64,000 nucleotides of DNA from Corynebacterium curieae (lineage in GTDB: Bacteria > Actinomycetota > Actinomycetes > Mycobacteriales > Mycobacteriaceae). The position numbers and the translations under genes are program-made. The notes below the pieces were generated by a model. It saw nothing but the letters and a program-made list of their open reading frames with translations, did not search any database and was not told where the DNA came from. The first letter of the stretch is position 1, and every line of letters begins with the position of its first letter. Shown piece by piece: positions 36,488 to 46,754 of this stretch. Where the stretch lies: positions 434,001-498,000 of the forward strand of contig NZ_JAKMUU010000001.1 of the NCBI RefSeq assembly GCF_027570035.1, written 5' to 3'.

Positions 36488-37588
36488 TTATTTATCCTTC
36501 CTTCCGGCGGCGCCTTCGGCCTCAAAAACGCGGGCGGCAATGCGGTCTGCGATGGTATTGGCTACATCCCCGGCACTGGCGTGGGCTGCGGCGTGCGTCA
36601 TTGACTCGAGGCGCTTCTGGTCCCCTAAGATCCCGCGTACCTCAGAAATGAGGCGCTCCGAGGTCAGCTCCGCATCTGGGATTTGAATTGCGGCGCCGGC
36701 CTCGACCACCTCGCGGGAGTTAAGCGCTTGTTCACCATTGCCGTGCGGCAGCGGAATATAAATGGCGGGCAGGCCTGCGGCGGAGACTTCGGCTACGGTC
36801 ATGGCGCCGGAGCGGCACACGACGAGATCGGCCACTGCGAGAGCGGAGCCCATGTCTTCGATATACGGCAGTGCCGCGTAGTTCGGGTGCTCTGCCGGCG
36901 GATCGTTCTTCTTGCCATAAGCGTGCAGAAGCTGGAAGTCCTTTGCCAGATCTTCCACCGCCCCAGCCACGGCGCGGTTGATGCTGGCCGCACCCTGAGA
37001 GCCGCCGGTAATAAGGATGATGGGGAGCTCAGCCAAGTTCCACTTGGTGCGCGCGTCTGCGGCGAGGTTTCCATTCGGGTCCTCCGCTAGGCTCGGACGC
37101 ACAGGGATGCCTACGACTTCACCCGGCATGCCGGAGTCAGGGTGGGCGTTGAGGCCGATTCCGCCCATCTTCACACCAAGCTTATTGGCTATTCCGGCCA
37201 ATGCATTGGTCTCGAGAACATAAAACGGAATGCCGAGGGAGCGCGCAGCAATATAGGCTGGCCCTGCAACGTAGCCGCCGGTGCCAAAGACGACATCCGC
37301 CTCGACGTCCTTGAGCACCTGCTTGGCCTCCCTCACCGCGCGGGAAAGGTTGAACGGCAATTTGAAAAGCTGCGCGTTGATTTTGCGGGGGATCGGCACT
37401 GGAGTAATCAAGCGAAGATCCACGCCGCGAGCGGGAATAATATCGCGCTCGAGGCCCTTTTCGGTGCCGAGCGCGGTAATGCGTGCGCCGTGGCGCTCGC
37501 GCAAAGCTTCGCCCACGGCAAGGGCGGGTTCAATATGTCCGGCGGTGCCGCCACCTGCGATGACGGCGGAAATAGGCGTGGAATTCAT
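36488..37588 (-). CDS. murG: UDP-GlcNAc--lipid I N-acetylglucosaminyltransferase
   Basis: Transfers GlcNAc to lipid I to form lipid II on the inner membrane face. The GT28 signatures are present: VIAGGGTAGHIEPALAVGEA (G-loop 1, residues 9-28), VVFGTGGYVAGPAYIAARSL, ILITGGSQGAASINRAV and DLVVCRSGAMTVAEVSAAGL. Length is 366 residues. Its stop abuts the murC start. Confidence 0.96.
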   Translation of the reverse strand: MNSTPISAVIAGGGTAGHIEPALAVGEALRERHGARITALGTEKGLERDIIPARGVDLRLITPVPIPRKINAQLFKLPFNLSRAVREAKQVLKDVEADVVFGTGGYVAGPAYIAARSLGIPFYVLETNALAGIANKLGVKMGGIGLNAHPDSGMPGEVVGIPVRPSLAEDPNGNLAADARTKWNLAELPIILITGGSQGAASINRAVAGAVEDLAKDFQLLHAYGKKNDPPAEHPNYAALPYIEDMGSALAVADLVVCRSGAMTVAEVSAAGLPAIYIPLPHGNGEQALNSREVVEAGAAIQIPDAELTSERLISEVRGILGDQKRLESMTHAAAHASAGDVANTIADRIAARVFEAEGAAGRKDK

Positions 37589-37611
37589 AGCCTAAAGGCT
37601 ACCAGCGCCAC

Positions 37612-39012
37612 CTAGCGATAGCGGCGCTCGGCGCGCGGATAGCGGCGGCCGGCTCCGGTAACGGGACGGCCAAAGCGTTCCTCGCGCACGCGGGAACGGG
37701 GCTCCTGAGGGCGGGCGTGGCGGCCCTGCTGCTTCTTTTTCGGCTTAGGCACCGGTTGCGGCTCGCCAATGAAAAAGAGGCGGTCGAACAGCGGGCGGCC
37801 GAAATTCTGCATTGCGGAAATCTGCATTGGCTCGTGGCGCGCCACGTTGCACAAGATACCCATCGAACCGATGGTTATGATCGCCGCAGTACCACCGGCA
37901 GAAATCATGGGCAGCTGAATACCGGTCACCGGCAGCAAACCGATGACGTAGCCGATATTCACGAATGCCTGGGTAACCACGCCGATGGTTAGCGTAGCGG
38001 CAAGCAGTGACTGGAACTGATTTTGCGCGCGCATCGCGGTGCGCAGCCCCACATAGCCTAGGGCAGCAAAGAGAACGATTACTAGCGCGCCGCCCCACCA
38101 GCCGAGTTCCTCGCCCACGATGGCGTAAATGAAGTCATTTTTTGCCTCGGGGAGGTAGAACCACTTGGCACGGGATTGGCCAATGCCAACGCCCCAAAAG
38201 CCGCCGTCGGCAAGCGAGAGAAAGCCCTGATAAGACTGGAAACCTGTGCCTTGAGTATCGGAAATATTGCCCACCAAGGCATCAAAATAGGTGTGGAAAC
38301 GATTCGAGCGGAACCCACCCTTAAGGAAGATAAATATCAACCCTAGGACCCCGGCAACACCGATCGTCGCGGGAACTCGCCAGTCAACACCAGCGAAAAT
38401 GAGGGTAAAGACAACCACGAGAGCAAAGGACAAGGCCATGCCCATATCTCCCTGCAAGGCAATGAGCAAAAACATCACGCCTGCGATTAGGGAGTACATC
38501 ATGAAGGGATCAGTAAGCTTCAAGGATTTGTGCTCTTTATCCGCCAATACGGTCGCGCCAAACATGCCGACTGCAATGCGTGCGAGCTCCGAGGGCTGCA
38601 GGGAGAACGGGCCCAAGTAGATCCACGACTGCGAACCTACCTCCTCACGGCCGGTACCGACCCCGGGGATGAGCACCGCGATGAGCAAAATGATCGATAA
38701 TCCCACGATCCACGGCACGCATTTGCGCAATGTATGCGGCGATACTTTCAGGCCAAGCCAGAAGGCAACGAGACCAAGAAAGACCATCGCACACTGCCGT
38801 AGCGCTTGATTCCACACGCCGCCGTCCTCGGTTAAAGAGGTGGCCATGGAAGAGGAAAAGACCATGAGCACACCAATGCCGATGAGCGAGAAAATGATGA
38901 TGCGCAGCAGTTGATAATCAAGGCCGGCCTGCTGGCGGGCTTGCTCGCGCAGCTCGCGGACGCGGTCGCCCAAGCTCTTCGAGCGCGGGCGCTGCTGGGA
39001 GGTGGCCGTCAT
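37612..39012 (-). CDS. ftsW: SEDS glycosyltransferase FtsW
   Basis: Septal peptidoglycan polymerase working with FtsI. About ten membrane helices; SEDS signatures include VGSQSWIYLGPFSLQPSELA, TDPFMMYSLIAG, YQGFLSLADGGFWGVGIGQS, AKNDFIYAIVGEELG and VTGIQLPMISAGGTA. The C-terminal tail of about 70 residues is Arg/Pro-rich (KPKKKQQGRHARPQ), usual for corynebacterial FtsW. Length 466. It lies between murD and murG. Confidence 0.95.
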   Translation of the reverse strand: MTATSQQRPRSKSLGDRVRELREQARQQAGLDYQLLRIIIFSLIGIGVLMVFSSSMATSLTEDGGVWNQALRQCAMVFLGLVAFWLGLKVSPHTLRKCVPWIVGLSIILLIAVLIPGVGTGREEVGSQSWIYLGPFSLQPSELARIAVGMFGATVLADKEHKSLKLTDPFMMYSLIAGVMFLLIALQGDMGMALSFALVVVFTLIFAGVDWRVPATIGVAGVLGLIFIFLKGGFRSNRFHTYFDALVGNISDTQGTGFQSYQGFLSLADGGFWGVGIGQSRAKWFYLPEAKNDFIYAIVGEELGWWGGALVIVLFAALGYVGLRTAMRAQNQFQSLLAATLTIGVVTQAFVNIGYVIGLLPVTGIQLPMISAGGTAAIITIGSMGILCNVARHEPMQISAMQNFGRPLFDRLFFIGEPQPVPKPKKKQQGRHARPQEPRSRVREERFGRPVTGAGRRYPRAERRYR

Positions 39013-39040
39013 GTGTTCTCCTGATCCTTAATCTATGGCT

Positions 39041-40432
39041 CTAGCTGCGGGTAAGCTCTCGCGCGGCGGCCGCGAAGAAATCGCCTCTTTGAGCCATGCC
39101 GGTATACATATCCAACGATGCCGCAGCCGGCGCCAAAAGCACGGTATCCCCCGCCTCGGCGTGTTGCAGCGCCGCTTCTACCGCCGCATTCATGGCAGCT
39201 GCTGGGTCCTGGCTCTCGATAATGTCCACCGCTGCATGCGGTGCGTGTGCTGCGAGCGCGTGGGCAATCTCTTGCCTATCCACGCCCATGACTACCGCAG
39301 CCTTGATCTGGGCGGCGTGCTTGGCGACGAGCCCGTCTACCTCCGCTCCCTTCAACTGCCCGCCGGCAATCCATACGACGGAGTTGAGCCCTTTCAGCGC
39401 AGCGTCCGCCGCGTGCGGGTTCGTGGCCTTGGAGTTATCAATAAAGGAAATGCCAGAGGCCTGGTGGACCACCGCACCGCGGTGCCCAGCGACCGTATAA
39501 GCAGAAAGCCCCTCCTCAATGGATTGCGGGGCTGCACCCGCCAGCCGCGCGACGCTGGCCGCCGCCGCTGCATCCAATACTCCTGCCAGCCCCGCCGGCT
39601 CGATGCCCTCGGCGGAAGCTAAATCCTCGCGCCCTGCGGCAAGGCGGGATACGAGGCGCCCTGCGCTCACCCCGACTTCGCCCTGTTCGGGTTCGGCGGC
39701 GGTGAAACCATAAACGTGTGCGGTACCCGCGGCGTAGCTCACCGCTGCGGCGTCATCCTTGCCCACCACCGCGGCTTCACCAGATAGCACCTTGGCCTTG
39801 GCGCGGGCATAGGCATCGAAGGAGCCGTGCCAGTCGAGGTGGTCTTCCGCTAGGTTGAGCAGTACGCCGACATCTGGGCGAAGTTGGCTCGACCAATGCA
39901 GCTGAAATGAGGAAAGCTCGGCGCATAGGACATCGACGCGCGGGGTGGCCGTCAGGGCATCGAAAAGCGAAACGCCGATATTGCCCACCGCGAGTGCGCG
40001 CTTGCCGGTTCGGGCGGCGTCGGCAAGCATGATCTGCGCCAGCATTCCCGTGGTCGTAGTCTTGCCATTGGTACCAGTGACCACCAGCCAGGTGCGGGGC
40101 GCACCGAAGACGCCGGCGCGGTCCAAGCGATACGCCAGCTCCACATCTCCGATTACTTCTACCCCGGCCTCTTGGAAGGCAACCAGCAAAGGCGAATCTG
40201 GCCGCCAACCGGGCGAGGTAACTACAAGATCGAAATCCCCCTGTGCGGCGGACTCGGCGGATACCGTGGCAACCCCATAGTCATCCGCCAGCGCTTGCAA
40301 CGCCAACTCATTGGAGTCCGCCACGGTGGTATCAACGCCGAGGCGCGCGAGCATGGCTACGCATCCACGCCCGGATACTCCCGCCCCGGCCACAAGCACT
40401 CGTCCACGCAACGAGGATGGCAACTCAGTCAT
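39041..40432 (-). CDS. murD: UDP-N-acetylmuramoylalanine--D-glutamate ligase
   Basis: Adds D-Glu to UDP-MurNAc-L-Ala. The 463-residue protein shows VLVAGAGVSGRGCVAML (N-terminal fold), the ATP loop LVVTGTNGKTTTTGMLAQ, LNLAEDHLDWHGSFDAY and FIDNSKATNPHAADAAL. It lies 41 bp downstream of mraY and 28 bp upstream of ftsW. Confidence 0.96.
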   Translation of the reverse strand: MTELPSSLRGRVLVAGAGVSGRGCVAMLARLGVDTTVADSNELALQALADDYGVATVSAESAAQGDFDLVVTSPGWRPDSPLLVAFQEAGVEVIGDVELAYRLDRAGVFGAPRTWLVVTGTNGKTTTTGMLAQIMLADAARTGKRALAVGNIGVSLFDALTATPRVDVLCAELSSFQLHWSSQLRPDVGVLLNLAEDHLDWHGSFDAYARAKAKVLSGEAAVVGKDDAAAVSYAAGTAHVYGFTAAEPEQGEVGVSAGRLVSRLAAGREDLASAEGIEPAGLAGVLDAAAAASVARLAGAAPQSIEEGLSAYTVAGHRGAVVHQASGISFIDNSKATNPHAADAALKGLNSVVWIAGGQLKGAEVDGLVAKHAAQIKAAVVMGVDRQEIAHALAAHAPHAAVDIIESQDPAAAMNAAVEAALQHAEAGDTVLLAPAAASLDMYTGMAQRGDFFAAAARELTRS

Positions 40433-40473
40433 CTTTTATCCTCTTTCCTCGATAAAGCTAGAAGGCGTTGGTC

Positions 40474-41580
40474 TTAGCCGCCGAATCCAACGGCGGAAAG
40501 CCAGTCGCCGTAGAAGATGCATACGCCGGCGATAGAGGCCATGGCGCTGAGCAACCAGAAGCGGGTGACAACCGCGGTCTCGGCCCAGCCCCCGTTTTCA
40601 AAGTGGTGGTGAATCGGTGCCATGCGGAAGAAGCGCTTACCGGTGCTGCGGAAGACAATGATCTGGATAACCACGGAGACCGTCTCGATAACAAAGATGG
40701 CGCCAATGATGATCATGAGCAGCTCGGTGCGAGTGGTCACGGATAGGCCGGCGACGAGACCACCGAGTGCTAGCGAGCCGGTATCGCCCATGAAGATCTT
40801 CGCCGGTGCAGCGTTCCACCACAAAAAGCCCAAGCAACCGCCCAGGCCGGCTGCGGCAAGCACTGCAAGGTCGAGCGGGTCGCGAACCTCATAGCATCCA
40901 GCAGACGGGGACACGGCGCAGGAATTGCGGAACTGCCAGAAGGAAATCAATGCGTAGGCGCCCATCACCATCGCGGTGGTGCCGGCAGCTAGGCCATCGA
41001 GACCATCGGTCAGGTTGACCGCATTCGACCATGCCGCAATGAGCAGGTAAAGAAAGACCAAGAAGATGATGGTACCGATGACGGCGCCGCCTACGGCAAT
41101 ATCGAAGGTGTCAAAATCCCGAACAAAGGAAAGGTTTGTCGATGCCGGGGTCAAGCCGTGCGAATCCGGGAACTGCAAAGCCAAGATGCCGAAGATAAGC
41201 GCGACGGCCAACTGCCCTACCAGCTTGGCGGTCTTATTCAGGCCTAGGTTGCGCTTCTTAAAAAGCTTGATGAAGTCATCGGCAAAGCCCAACCCGCCAA
41301 GGCCCATGGTGAGGAAATAGACCAAGAGGCCAGAGGGGCTAAATCCACCGTTTCCGGTCACGCGGGCATAAATACCCACCACAAGGTAAGCCACCGTAAT
41401 TGCTAGCAAAATCGCCAGTCCGCCCATGGTGGGGGTCCCGCGCTTGCGCAGGTGCAGCTGCGGCCCGTCCTCGCGGATTTCCTGCCCCTTTCCTACGCCG
41501 GAAAAATACCGGACCAACATCGGAGTGGTAAATATCGCAACGAGGAAGCTGAGGATGCCCGCGATAATGATCTGAGTCAT
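40474..41580 (-). CDS. mraY: phospho-N-acetylmuramoyl-pentapeptide transferase
   Basis: Makes lipid I from UDP-MurNAc-pentapeptide and decaprenyl phosphate. A 368-residue protein with about ten helices; catalytic landmarks are [18 protein letters not shown] (Asp-Asp), [20 protein letters not shown] and [20 protein letters not shown], then [15 protein letters not shown] near the C-terminus. Confidence 0.96.
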   Translation of the reverse strand: MTQIIIAGILSFLVAIFTTPMLVRYFSGVGKGQEIREDGPQLHLRKRGTPTMGGLAILLAITVAYLVVGIYARVTGNGGFSPSGLLVYFLTMGLGGLGFADDFIKLFKKRNLGLNKTAKLVGQLAVALIFGILALQFPDSHGLTPASTNLSFVRDFDTFDIAVGGAVIGTIIFLVFLYLLIAAWSNAVNLTDGLDGLAAGTTAMVMGAYALISFWQFRNSCAVSPSAGCYEVRDPLDLAVLAAAGLGGCLGFLWWNAAPAKIFMGDTGSLALGGLVAGLSVTTRTELLMIIIGAIFVIETVSVVIQIIVFRSTGKRFFRMAPIHHHFENGGWAETAVVTRFWLLSAMASIAGVCIFYGDWLSAVGFGG

Positions 41581-41610
41581 TGCTAGAGGTCTTTCTCCTT
41601 GTACTTAGTA

Positions 41611-43140
41611 CTAACGGCGATTGAGCTGTTCTGCCACGCGCCACAGGCGCTGGGCATTTGATGACTTGATGAGGACTACATCTTTGGCCTCGCGCCCCGC
41701 CCAATCTTCGATGCCGGCGGGCGCTACCCTGATGATGTCTTCGACCGCCGCCGCAGCGGCGTCAACATCTGGGCTGATAGTAGTATTTATACCCCGCGCC
41801 TGAGCGGACTCGACCATGGCCCTCATATTCTCGTTGTCGCCCACGGCCACCAAGTGGTCAACGTGGTACTTCGACAAAACCTCTCCCAGCGCGCGGTGGG
41901 CTTCGATGGCCTCGCCACCCAACTCACCCATCTCACCGAGCACGGCGATGGCACGCGCATCTGGGCGGGCTGCAGAAGTATAGGCCAGCGCCGCAATCGC
42001 CGCGTGCATGGAATCGGGGTTGGCGTTATAGGAATCGTCGATGGTGGTTACTCCATCGCGGCGGGTGCGCACATCCATGCGGTGTTCTGAGGCATTCTGG
42101 TGCCCAGATAGCGCGTTGGCTACTACCTGCGGTTCCACGCCGGATTCAATGGCCGCCGCGGCCGCTGCCAAAGCGTTAGAGACCTGGTGTTTGCCAAAAA
42201 CCTGCAGCTTTACCGGAAGCGGGTCCGTTCCCGGCACATGCAGCACAAACGAGGGGCGGGCGACGTCATCGAGCTGGATATCGCTGGCGTAATACTGGGC
42301 GTCAGAAGCCGGCGGCTTATTGGCCGAGTAGTAGACGACCTTGGCTGAAGTACGCGGTGCCATGCCAGCGACGAAGGGATCATCGGCATTAAGCACGGCG
42401 ACGCCGCCCTCAGCGGCCGCGGGCAAAGCTTCAACGAGCTCACCTTTGGCTTGGGCAATGTTTTCGCGCGAGCCAAATTCACCCAAGTGGGCGGTGCCCA
42501 CGTTCAGGACCACGCCGACGGTGGGTGCAGTAATGGTGGTTAGGTGGCGAATATGACCGATGCCACGGGCGGACATTTCTGCGACCAGGAAACGGGTGTG
42601 CTCATCGCAGCGCAGCGCGGTATACGGCAGGCCAACTTCATTATTGAAAGAGCCTGGAGGCGCAACGGTTTCGCCGTCTGCACGGAAGATGGTGGCCAGC
42701 AGATCCTTGGTGGAGGTCTTTCCCGCTGAACCGGTCACGCCGACGATTTCTAGGCCTTGCTCGGCGGTCAGGCGGCGGGTTACCTCCCGCGCGATATCAG
42801 AAAGCGCCTGCACTACCGCTGCGGCGGAACCATCCGCGTCGTGGGCATAGATATCGGCGTTGGCTGCATCACCAGTAACCTTGCCCTGGGGCTTGACGAC
42901 GACCGCGGGAACCCCCACCGGCCGCGCCGCAAGCACCGCCACGGCTCCTTGTTCAATAGCCTTTTCTGCATAGTCATGGCCATCCACGCGGGCACCGGGC
43001 AGGGCGAGGAAGAGCCCACCCTTAGTTACTTTGCGGGAATCGAATTCGATAAAGCCGGTGACGCGCTGGTTCGGGTCTGCGACGCAATCGAGGCTGCCAC
43101 CAGTGATTTCGGCAATATCGGCAATAGATAGTGGAATCAT
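41611..43140 (-). CDS. murF: UDP-N-acetylmuramoyl-tripeptide--D-alanyl-D-alanine ligase
   Basis: Adds D-Ala-D-Ala to the tripeptide precursor. A 509-residue Mur ligase with the ATP loop VGVTGSAGKTSTKDLLAT, the motif NVGTAHLGEFGSRENIAQAK and IDDSYNANPDSMHAA. The start is 2 bp after the murE stop. mraY follows after 30 bp. Confidence 0.96.
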   Translation of the reverse strand: MIPLSIADIAEITGGSLDCVADPNQRVTGFIEFDSRKVTKGGLFLALPGARVDGHDYAEKAIEQGAVAVLAARPVGVPAVVVKPQGKVTGDAANADIYAHDADGSAAAVVQALSDIAREVTRRLTAEQGLEIVGVTGSAGKTSTKDLLATIFRADGETVAPPGSFNNEVGLPYTALRCDEHTRFLVAEMSARGIGHIRHLTTITAPTVGVVLNVGTAHLGEFGSRENIAQAKGELVEALPAAAEGGVAVLNADDPFVAGMAPRTSAKVVYYSANKPPASDAQYYASDIQLDDVARPSFVLHVPGTDPLPVKLQVFGKHQVSNALAAAAAAIESGVEPQVVANALSGHQNASEHRMDVRTRRDGVTTIDDSYNANPDSMHAAIAALAYTSAARPDARAIAVLGEMGELGGEAIEAHRALGEVLSKYHVDHLVAVGDNENMRAMVESAQARGINTTISPDVDAAAAAVEDIIRVAPAGIEDWAGREAKDVVLIKSSNAQRLWRVAEQLNRR

Positions 43141-43142
43141 GT

Positions 43143-44678
43143 CTACTCCTTCGCATCCCTAAGGGTATCGCGGTGCGGCCTTCCAGCCAGCTTTTCCTCG
43201 ATGGCGCGGGCCATTTCCTCGCGGTCATCAAAGTGCAAGGTCTTTCCGTTGACGAGCTGGCCTACTTCGTGGCCCTTGCCCACGACGATGACAGCATCAC
43301 CAGGCTCGGCCCAATCAACAACCTCATCGATGGCACGGGCGCGGGAGCCTACCTCCCGGATATCGCCCTGCGGGGCGGCCTCGCGCGCGCCCTCCATCAC
43401 CGCAGCGCGGATTGTGGCTGGGTCCTCGGAGCGCGGGTTGTCATCGGTAATCACGGTGAGGTCGGCTCGGCTGGCGGCGGCCGCGCCCATGATGGAGCGC
43501 TTGGAGCTATCGCGATCTCCGCCGGCGCCGACGACGATGCCGACGCGCCCCTTGGTTCCTTCCAACTGGCCGCGCAACGTATCAAGCACCGCAGCGATTG
43601 CAGCCGGCTTATGGGCGTAGTCCACCACTGCCACGAAGTCCTGCCCACGGTCGATGCGCTCCATGCGTCCGGGGACTGCGACTTTTTCCACGCCCACCAA
43701 AAATTCGGCGGGTTCCTCCCCTACAGCTGCGGCCATGCCGAGCGCCAGGCAGGCATTGGCGATATTGAACTCGCCGGGCAACGGCAGCCGGAACGAGAAC
43801 TCAGCGCCGTCATAGTCCAAGGCCACTTCTTGTGCTCCGGTGGCTTCGGCAGCGGTTTGGCGCGCAGAAATGGTGGCTTGAGCGCCTTGGGTAGCAACCG
43901 TAGTCACTGGGACGCCCGCTTCCTTGGCGACGTCCCGCATACGCTCGCCCCACTCATCATCGATACAGATTACGGCTCGCTCGGCGGCCTGTTCGCCGGC
44001 AAAGAGCTTTGCCTTAGCCTGGAAGTAATCCTCCATGGTGGGGTGGAAATCCAGATGGTCCTGGCTCAAGTTGGTAAACCCACCGACGGCAAACCGGGTA
44101 CCGCGCACGCGTCCCAGCTCGAGCGCATGCGAGGATACCTCCATCACCACGTGAGTAACTCCCTCGTTTTTCATACGGGCAAATAGCTCTTGCAAGGTCG
44201 GCGCCTCAGGAGTGGTCAGCGTGGTGGGCACTGGGTTGCGATTGATGCGGGTGCCAGTGGTTCCGATCAGGCCCACGGAGTGTCCTGCGTGTAGCAGGCC
44301 GGCCTCAAGCAAGTAACTCGTCGTGGTCTTACCCGAGGTGCCGGTCACACCAATAACGGTCAGGTCACGGGTGGGGTGGCCGTAAATTTCAGCGGAAATT
44401 GGGCCAAGAACGGCACGAATATCCTCAACCACCAAAACGGGGCGGGTTTCCTGCGCGGCGGTGAGAAGGTCGAGCCCGGCGGCGTCGGTAAGCACTGCCC
44501 CAGCCTTAGTATCGCGGGCAAACTGCGCGCCGTGCACGCGCGTTCCCGGCAAGGCCGCAAAGAGGGCCCCCTCGGGCAAGCGGGAAGAGTCCAGCCCACA
44601 CGCGGAGACCTGCACCGAGGCATCACCAATAACACGCCCGCCGGAAAGCTGGGCCAGAGTATCCAAAGAAACGGTCAT
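43143..44678 (-). CDS. murE: UDP-N-acetylmuramoyl-tripeptide synthetase (meso-diaminopimelate-adding)
   Basis: Adds the third stem residue. The 511-residue ligase has the ATP loop VTGTSGKTTTSYLLEAG, NLSQDHLDFHPTMEDYFQAK, VDYAHKPAAIAAVLDTLRG and DDNPRSEDPATI; the DNPR motif selects meso-diaminopimelate, consistent with the corynebacterial wall. It is 9 bp downstream of ftsI. Confidence 0.96.
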   Translation of the reverse strand: MTVSLDTLAQLSGGRVIGDASVQVSACGLDSSRLPEGALFAALPGTRVHGAQFARDTKAGAVLTDAAGLDLLTAAQETRPVLVVEDIRAVLGPISAEIYGHPTRDLTVIGVTGTSGKTTTSYLLEAGLLHAGHSVGLIGTTGTRINRNPVPTTLTTPEAPTLQELFARMKNEGVTHVVMEVSSHALELGRVRGTRFAVGGFTNLSQDHLDFHPTMEDYFQAKAKLFAGEQAAERAVICIDDEWGERMRDVAKEAGVPVTTVATQGAQATISARQTAAEATGAQEVALDYDGAEFSFRLPLPGEFNIANACLALGMAAAVGEEPAEFLVGVEKVAVPGRMERIDRGQDFVAVVDYAHKPAAIAAVLDTLRGQLEGTKGRVGIVVGAGGDRDSSKRSIMGAAAASRADLTVITDDNPRSEDPATIRAAVMEGAREAAPQGDIREVGSRARAIDEVVDWAEPGDAVIVVGKGHEVGQLVNGKTLHFDDREEMARAIEEKLAGRPHRDTLRDAKE

Positions 44679-44687
44679 ACTAAGCTC

Positions 44688-46628
44688 CTATTGTGCCCGC
44701 AGGGTCAGCCGCGGTGCTGGTTTCGAAGTCGGAATATTGTCACGGTTGAGCAGCCAAGAGGCGATATCGCGGAAGATCGGTGCTGCCGATTGGCCGCCAC
44801 CACCATTGTCCTCCACACCGGACTTTGGCTCATCTAGCATCACCGCAACGACGAAGCGCGGGTCATTAGCGGGGGCGATACCGGCGAAGGTAATCCAATA
44901 CGCGGAATTGGAATAAGCCCCGGTATTAGGATCCACTTTCTGCGCCGTACCGGTCTTGCCGGATAGCTGATAGCCCTTGAGTTGTGCATTGCCGGCCGTG
45001 CCGTTTTGCACGCCCGCCTCATCATCTTGGAAGACGGCGCGGAACATATCCACGGTAGTCTTGGCCGTTTCAGGGCTTACCACCTGGGTCTTTTTCGGCT
45101 CGTCGAGCTTTTCGTCCTTGCCATCGGGCCCCTTTACCGAGTCAATAATGCGCGGTTCAATGCGCTCGCCACCATTAGCCAAGGCCTGATACACACTCGC
45201 CATCTGCAAAGTGGTCCATGCTTGTCCCTGACCAATAGGAAGGTTGGCGAAGGTACCACCGGACCATTGCTCTAAGTCCGGAACGCTACCGGCAGATTCA
45301 TTCGGCAGCTCTATGCCAGTGGTATTACCCAAACCAAACTTCTGCAGGTAGTCGGCATATTTCTCTTGGCCCAACTTATCGGCAATCATCAAGGTGCCAA
45401 CGTTAGAGGACTTACCAAAAATACCGGTGGTGGTAAATGGCTCGGTGCCATGCTGCCAGGCATCGTTGACCGTTACCCCAGCCATATCGATGGAGCCGGG
45501 AACCTGGTGTACCTCATCCGGGGTGGTCACGCCCTCCTGCAATGCAGCAGCCGCGGTTACTACCTTGGCCACAGAGCCTGGCTCATACGGGTGGGAAACG
45601 CTGCGATTTTCGAAGTCTTTGCCCTCATCCAGCTGATCTTCAATATTCTTATTGGGATCCACGGTATCGGTATTAGCCATGGCGAGAACCTGGCCAGTAG
45701 CGGCATCGAGAACCACGGCCTCCGCGCCAGAGGCCTTGGAATTAGCCTTGGCCTTCTCCAGTTTCTGCTGCACGTAAGTCTGCAGATCGAGGTCCAATGT
45801 AAGGGTGACATCGCGGCCGTCTACGGTATCGACGACATCGCGCAAGGTACCCGGAATAACCTGGCCATCTGCGGATACATCCTCGGTGGACTGGCCATCG
45901 ATACCCGTCAATTCAGTATCGCGCGCGGCCTCGAAGCCAAACTGACCATGGCCATCCATCGACACCTTGCCCACTACGTTTTCCCCGATTGCACCATTGG
46001 GGTACTGGCGGATGTCTTGGCGGTCCGCAGCCACACCGTGGTACTTATTTGCAATCTCTACGGCTACATCGGGGTCGACGTTGCGCACCAGTACCTCGTA
46101 CTGAGTATCAGCCTTGAGTTTATTAAGGATATCGTCCTTGTCTACCTTAGAAGCGGAGGCACCGGAATCCTCAATCATCTTCGGGATTCCCTCGGACATG
46201 TCCTTGAGCGTCTGCTCCATCTTTTGATTGAGGAAGCTATCGAGCTTCTTTTCATCCATACCTTCAATCGAGCCATCATTCTGACCCTCGATTTTGGCTT
46301 TGTCCTTTAGCTCATCGCGCAGGCGCGTGGGCGAGACAGTCAGGGAACGAGACTTCATCGTATAGGCCAAGCGCTGGCCATCGCGGTCCAGAATCTCTCC
46401 CCTGCGGGCGGGTTCAATATAGACACGCTCGCGCTGGGTCACGGCCTTGGCGGATAGATCCGGCCCCCAAACTAGCTGCACCCAAGCCAAGCGGCCGGCA
46501 AGGACAACCATCGCCACCAACACAACGGAGACGATGATGCGCAGGCGTTTGCGCATCATCCTCTTTTGCGGCACCGCAGAGCTGGTGGAGCGGCGCGAGC
46601 GGCGCCTAGCCTTACTTGGCACAGTCAC
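44688..46628 (-). CDS. ftsI: peptidoglycan transpeptidase FtsI (PBP3, class B PBP)
   Basis: Septal transpeptidase partner of FtsW. A basic N-terminal arm and one membrane helix (LRIIVSVVLVAMVVLAGRLA, about residues 28-47) lead to the PBP dimerisation domain. The transpeptidase domain carries EPGSVAKVV (SxxK), FGKSSNVGTLM (SxN) and LSGKTGTAQ (KTG). Length is 646 residues; no PASTA domains are seen. GTG 46628 or GTG 46622 can serve as start. A 126-bp gap without a clear terminator separates it from ftsL. Confidence 0.95.
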   Translation of the reverse strand: MTVPSKARRRSRRSTSSAVPQKRMMRKRLRIIVSVVLVAMVVLAGRLAWVQLVWGPDLSAKAVTQRERVYIEPARRGEILDRDGQRLAYTMKSRSLTVSPTRLRDELKDKAKIEGQNDGSIEGMDEKKLDSFLNQKMEQTLKDMSEGIPKMIEDSGASASKVDKDDILNKLKADTQYEVLVRNVDPDVAVEIANKYHGVAADRQDIRQYPNGAIGENVVGKVSMDGHGQFGFEAARDTELTGIDGQSTEDVSADGQVIPGTLRDVVDTVDGRDVTLTLDLDLQTYVQQKLEKAKANSKASGAEAVVLDAATGQVLAMANTDTVDPNKNIEDQLDEGKDFENRSVSHPYEPGSVAKVVTAAAALQEGVTTPDEVHQVPGSIDMAGVTVNDAWQHGTEPFTTTGIFGKSSNVGTLMIADKLGQEKYADYLQKFGLGNTTGIELPNESAGSVPDLEQWSGGTFANLPIGQGQAWTTLQMASVYQALANGGERIEPRIIDSVKGPDGKDEKLDEPKKTQVVSPETAKTTVDMFRAVFQDDEAGVQNGTAGNAQLKGYQLSGKTGTAQKVDPNTGAYSNSAYWITFAGIAPANDPRFVVAVMLDEPKSGVEDNGGGGQSAAPIFRDIASWLLNRDNIPTSKPAPRLTLRAQ

Positions 46629-46754
46629 GGTCCAATGTCACCTTCCCTATTTCCGCCACAATTTCTTGCGTGTATTGATTGTGCCCTACAAAAGTGAGAA
46701 TGCCCGCGCCACCACGCGCGAGCATCAGCTTTTTCACCGGATATTCTTCCCTAG

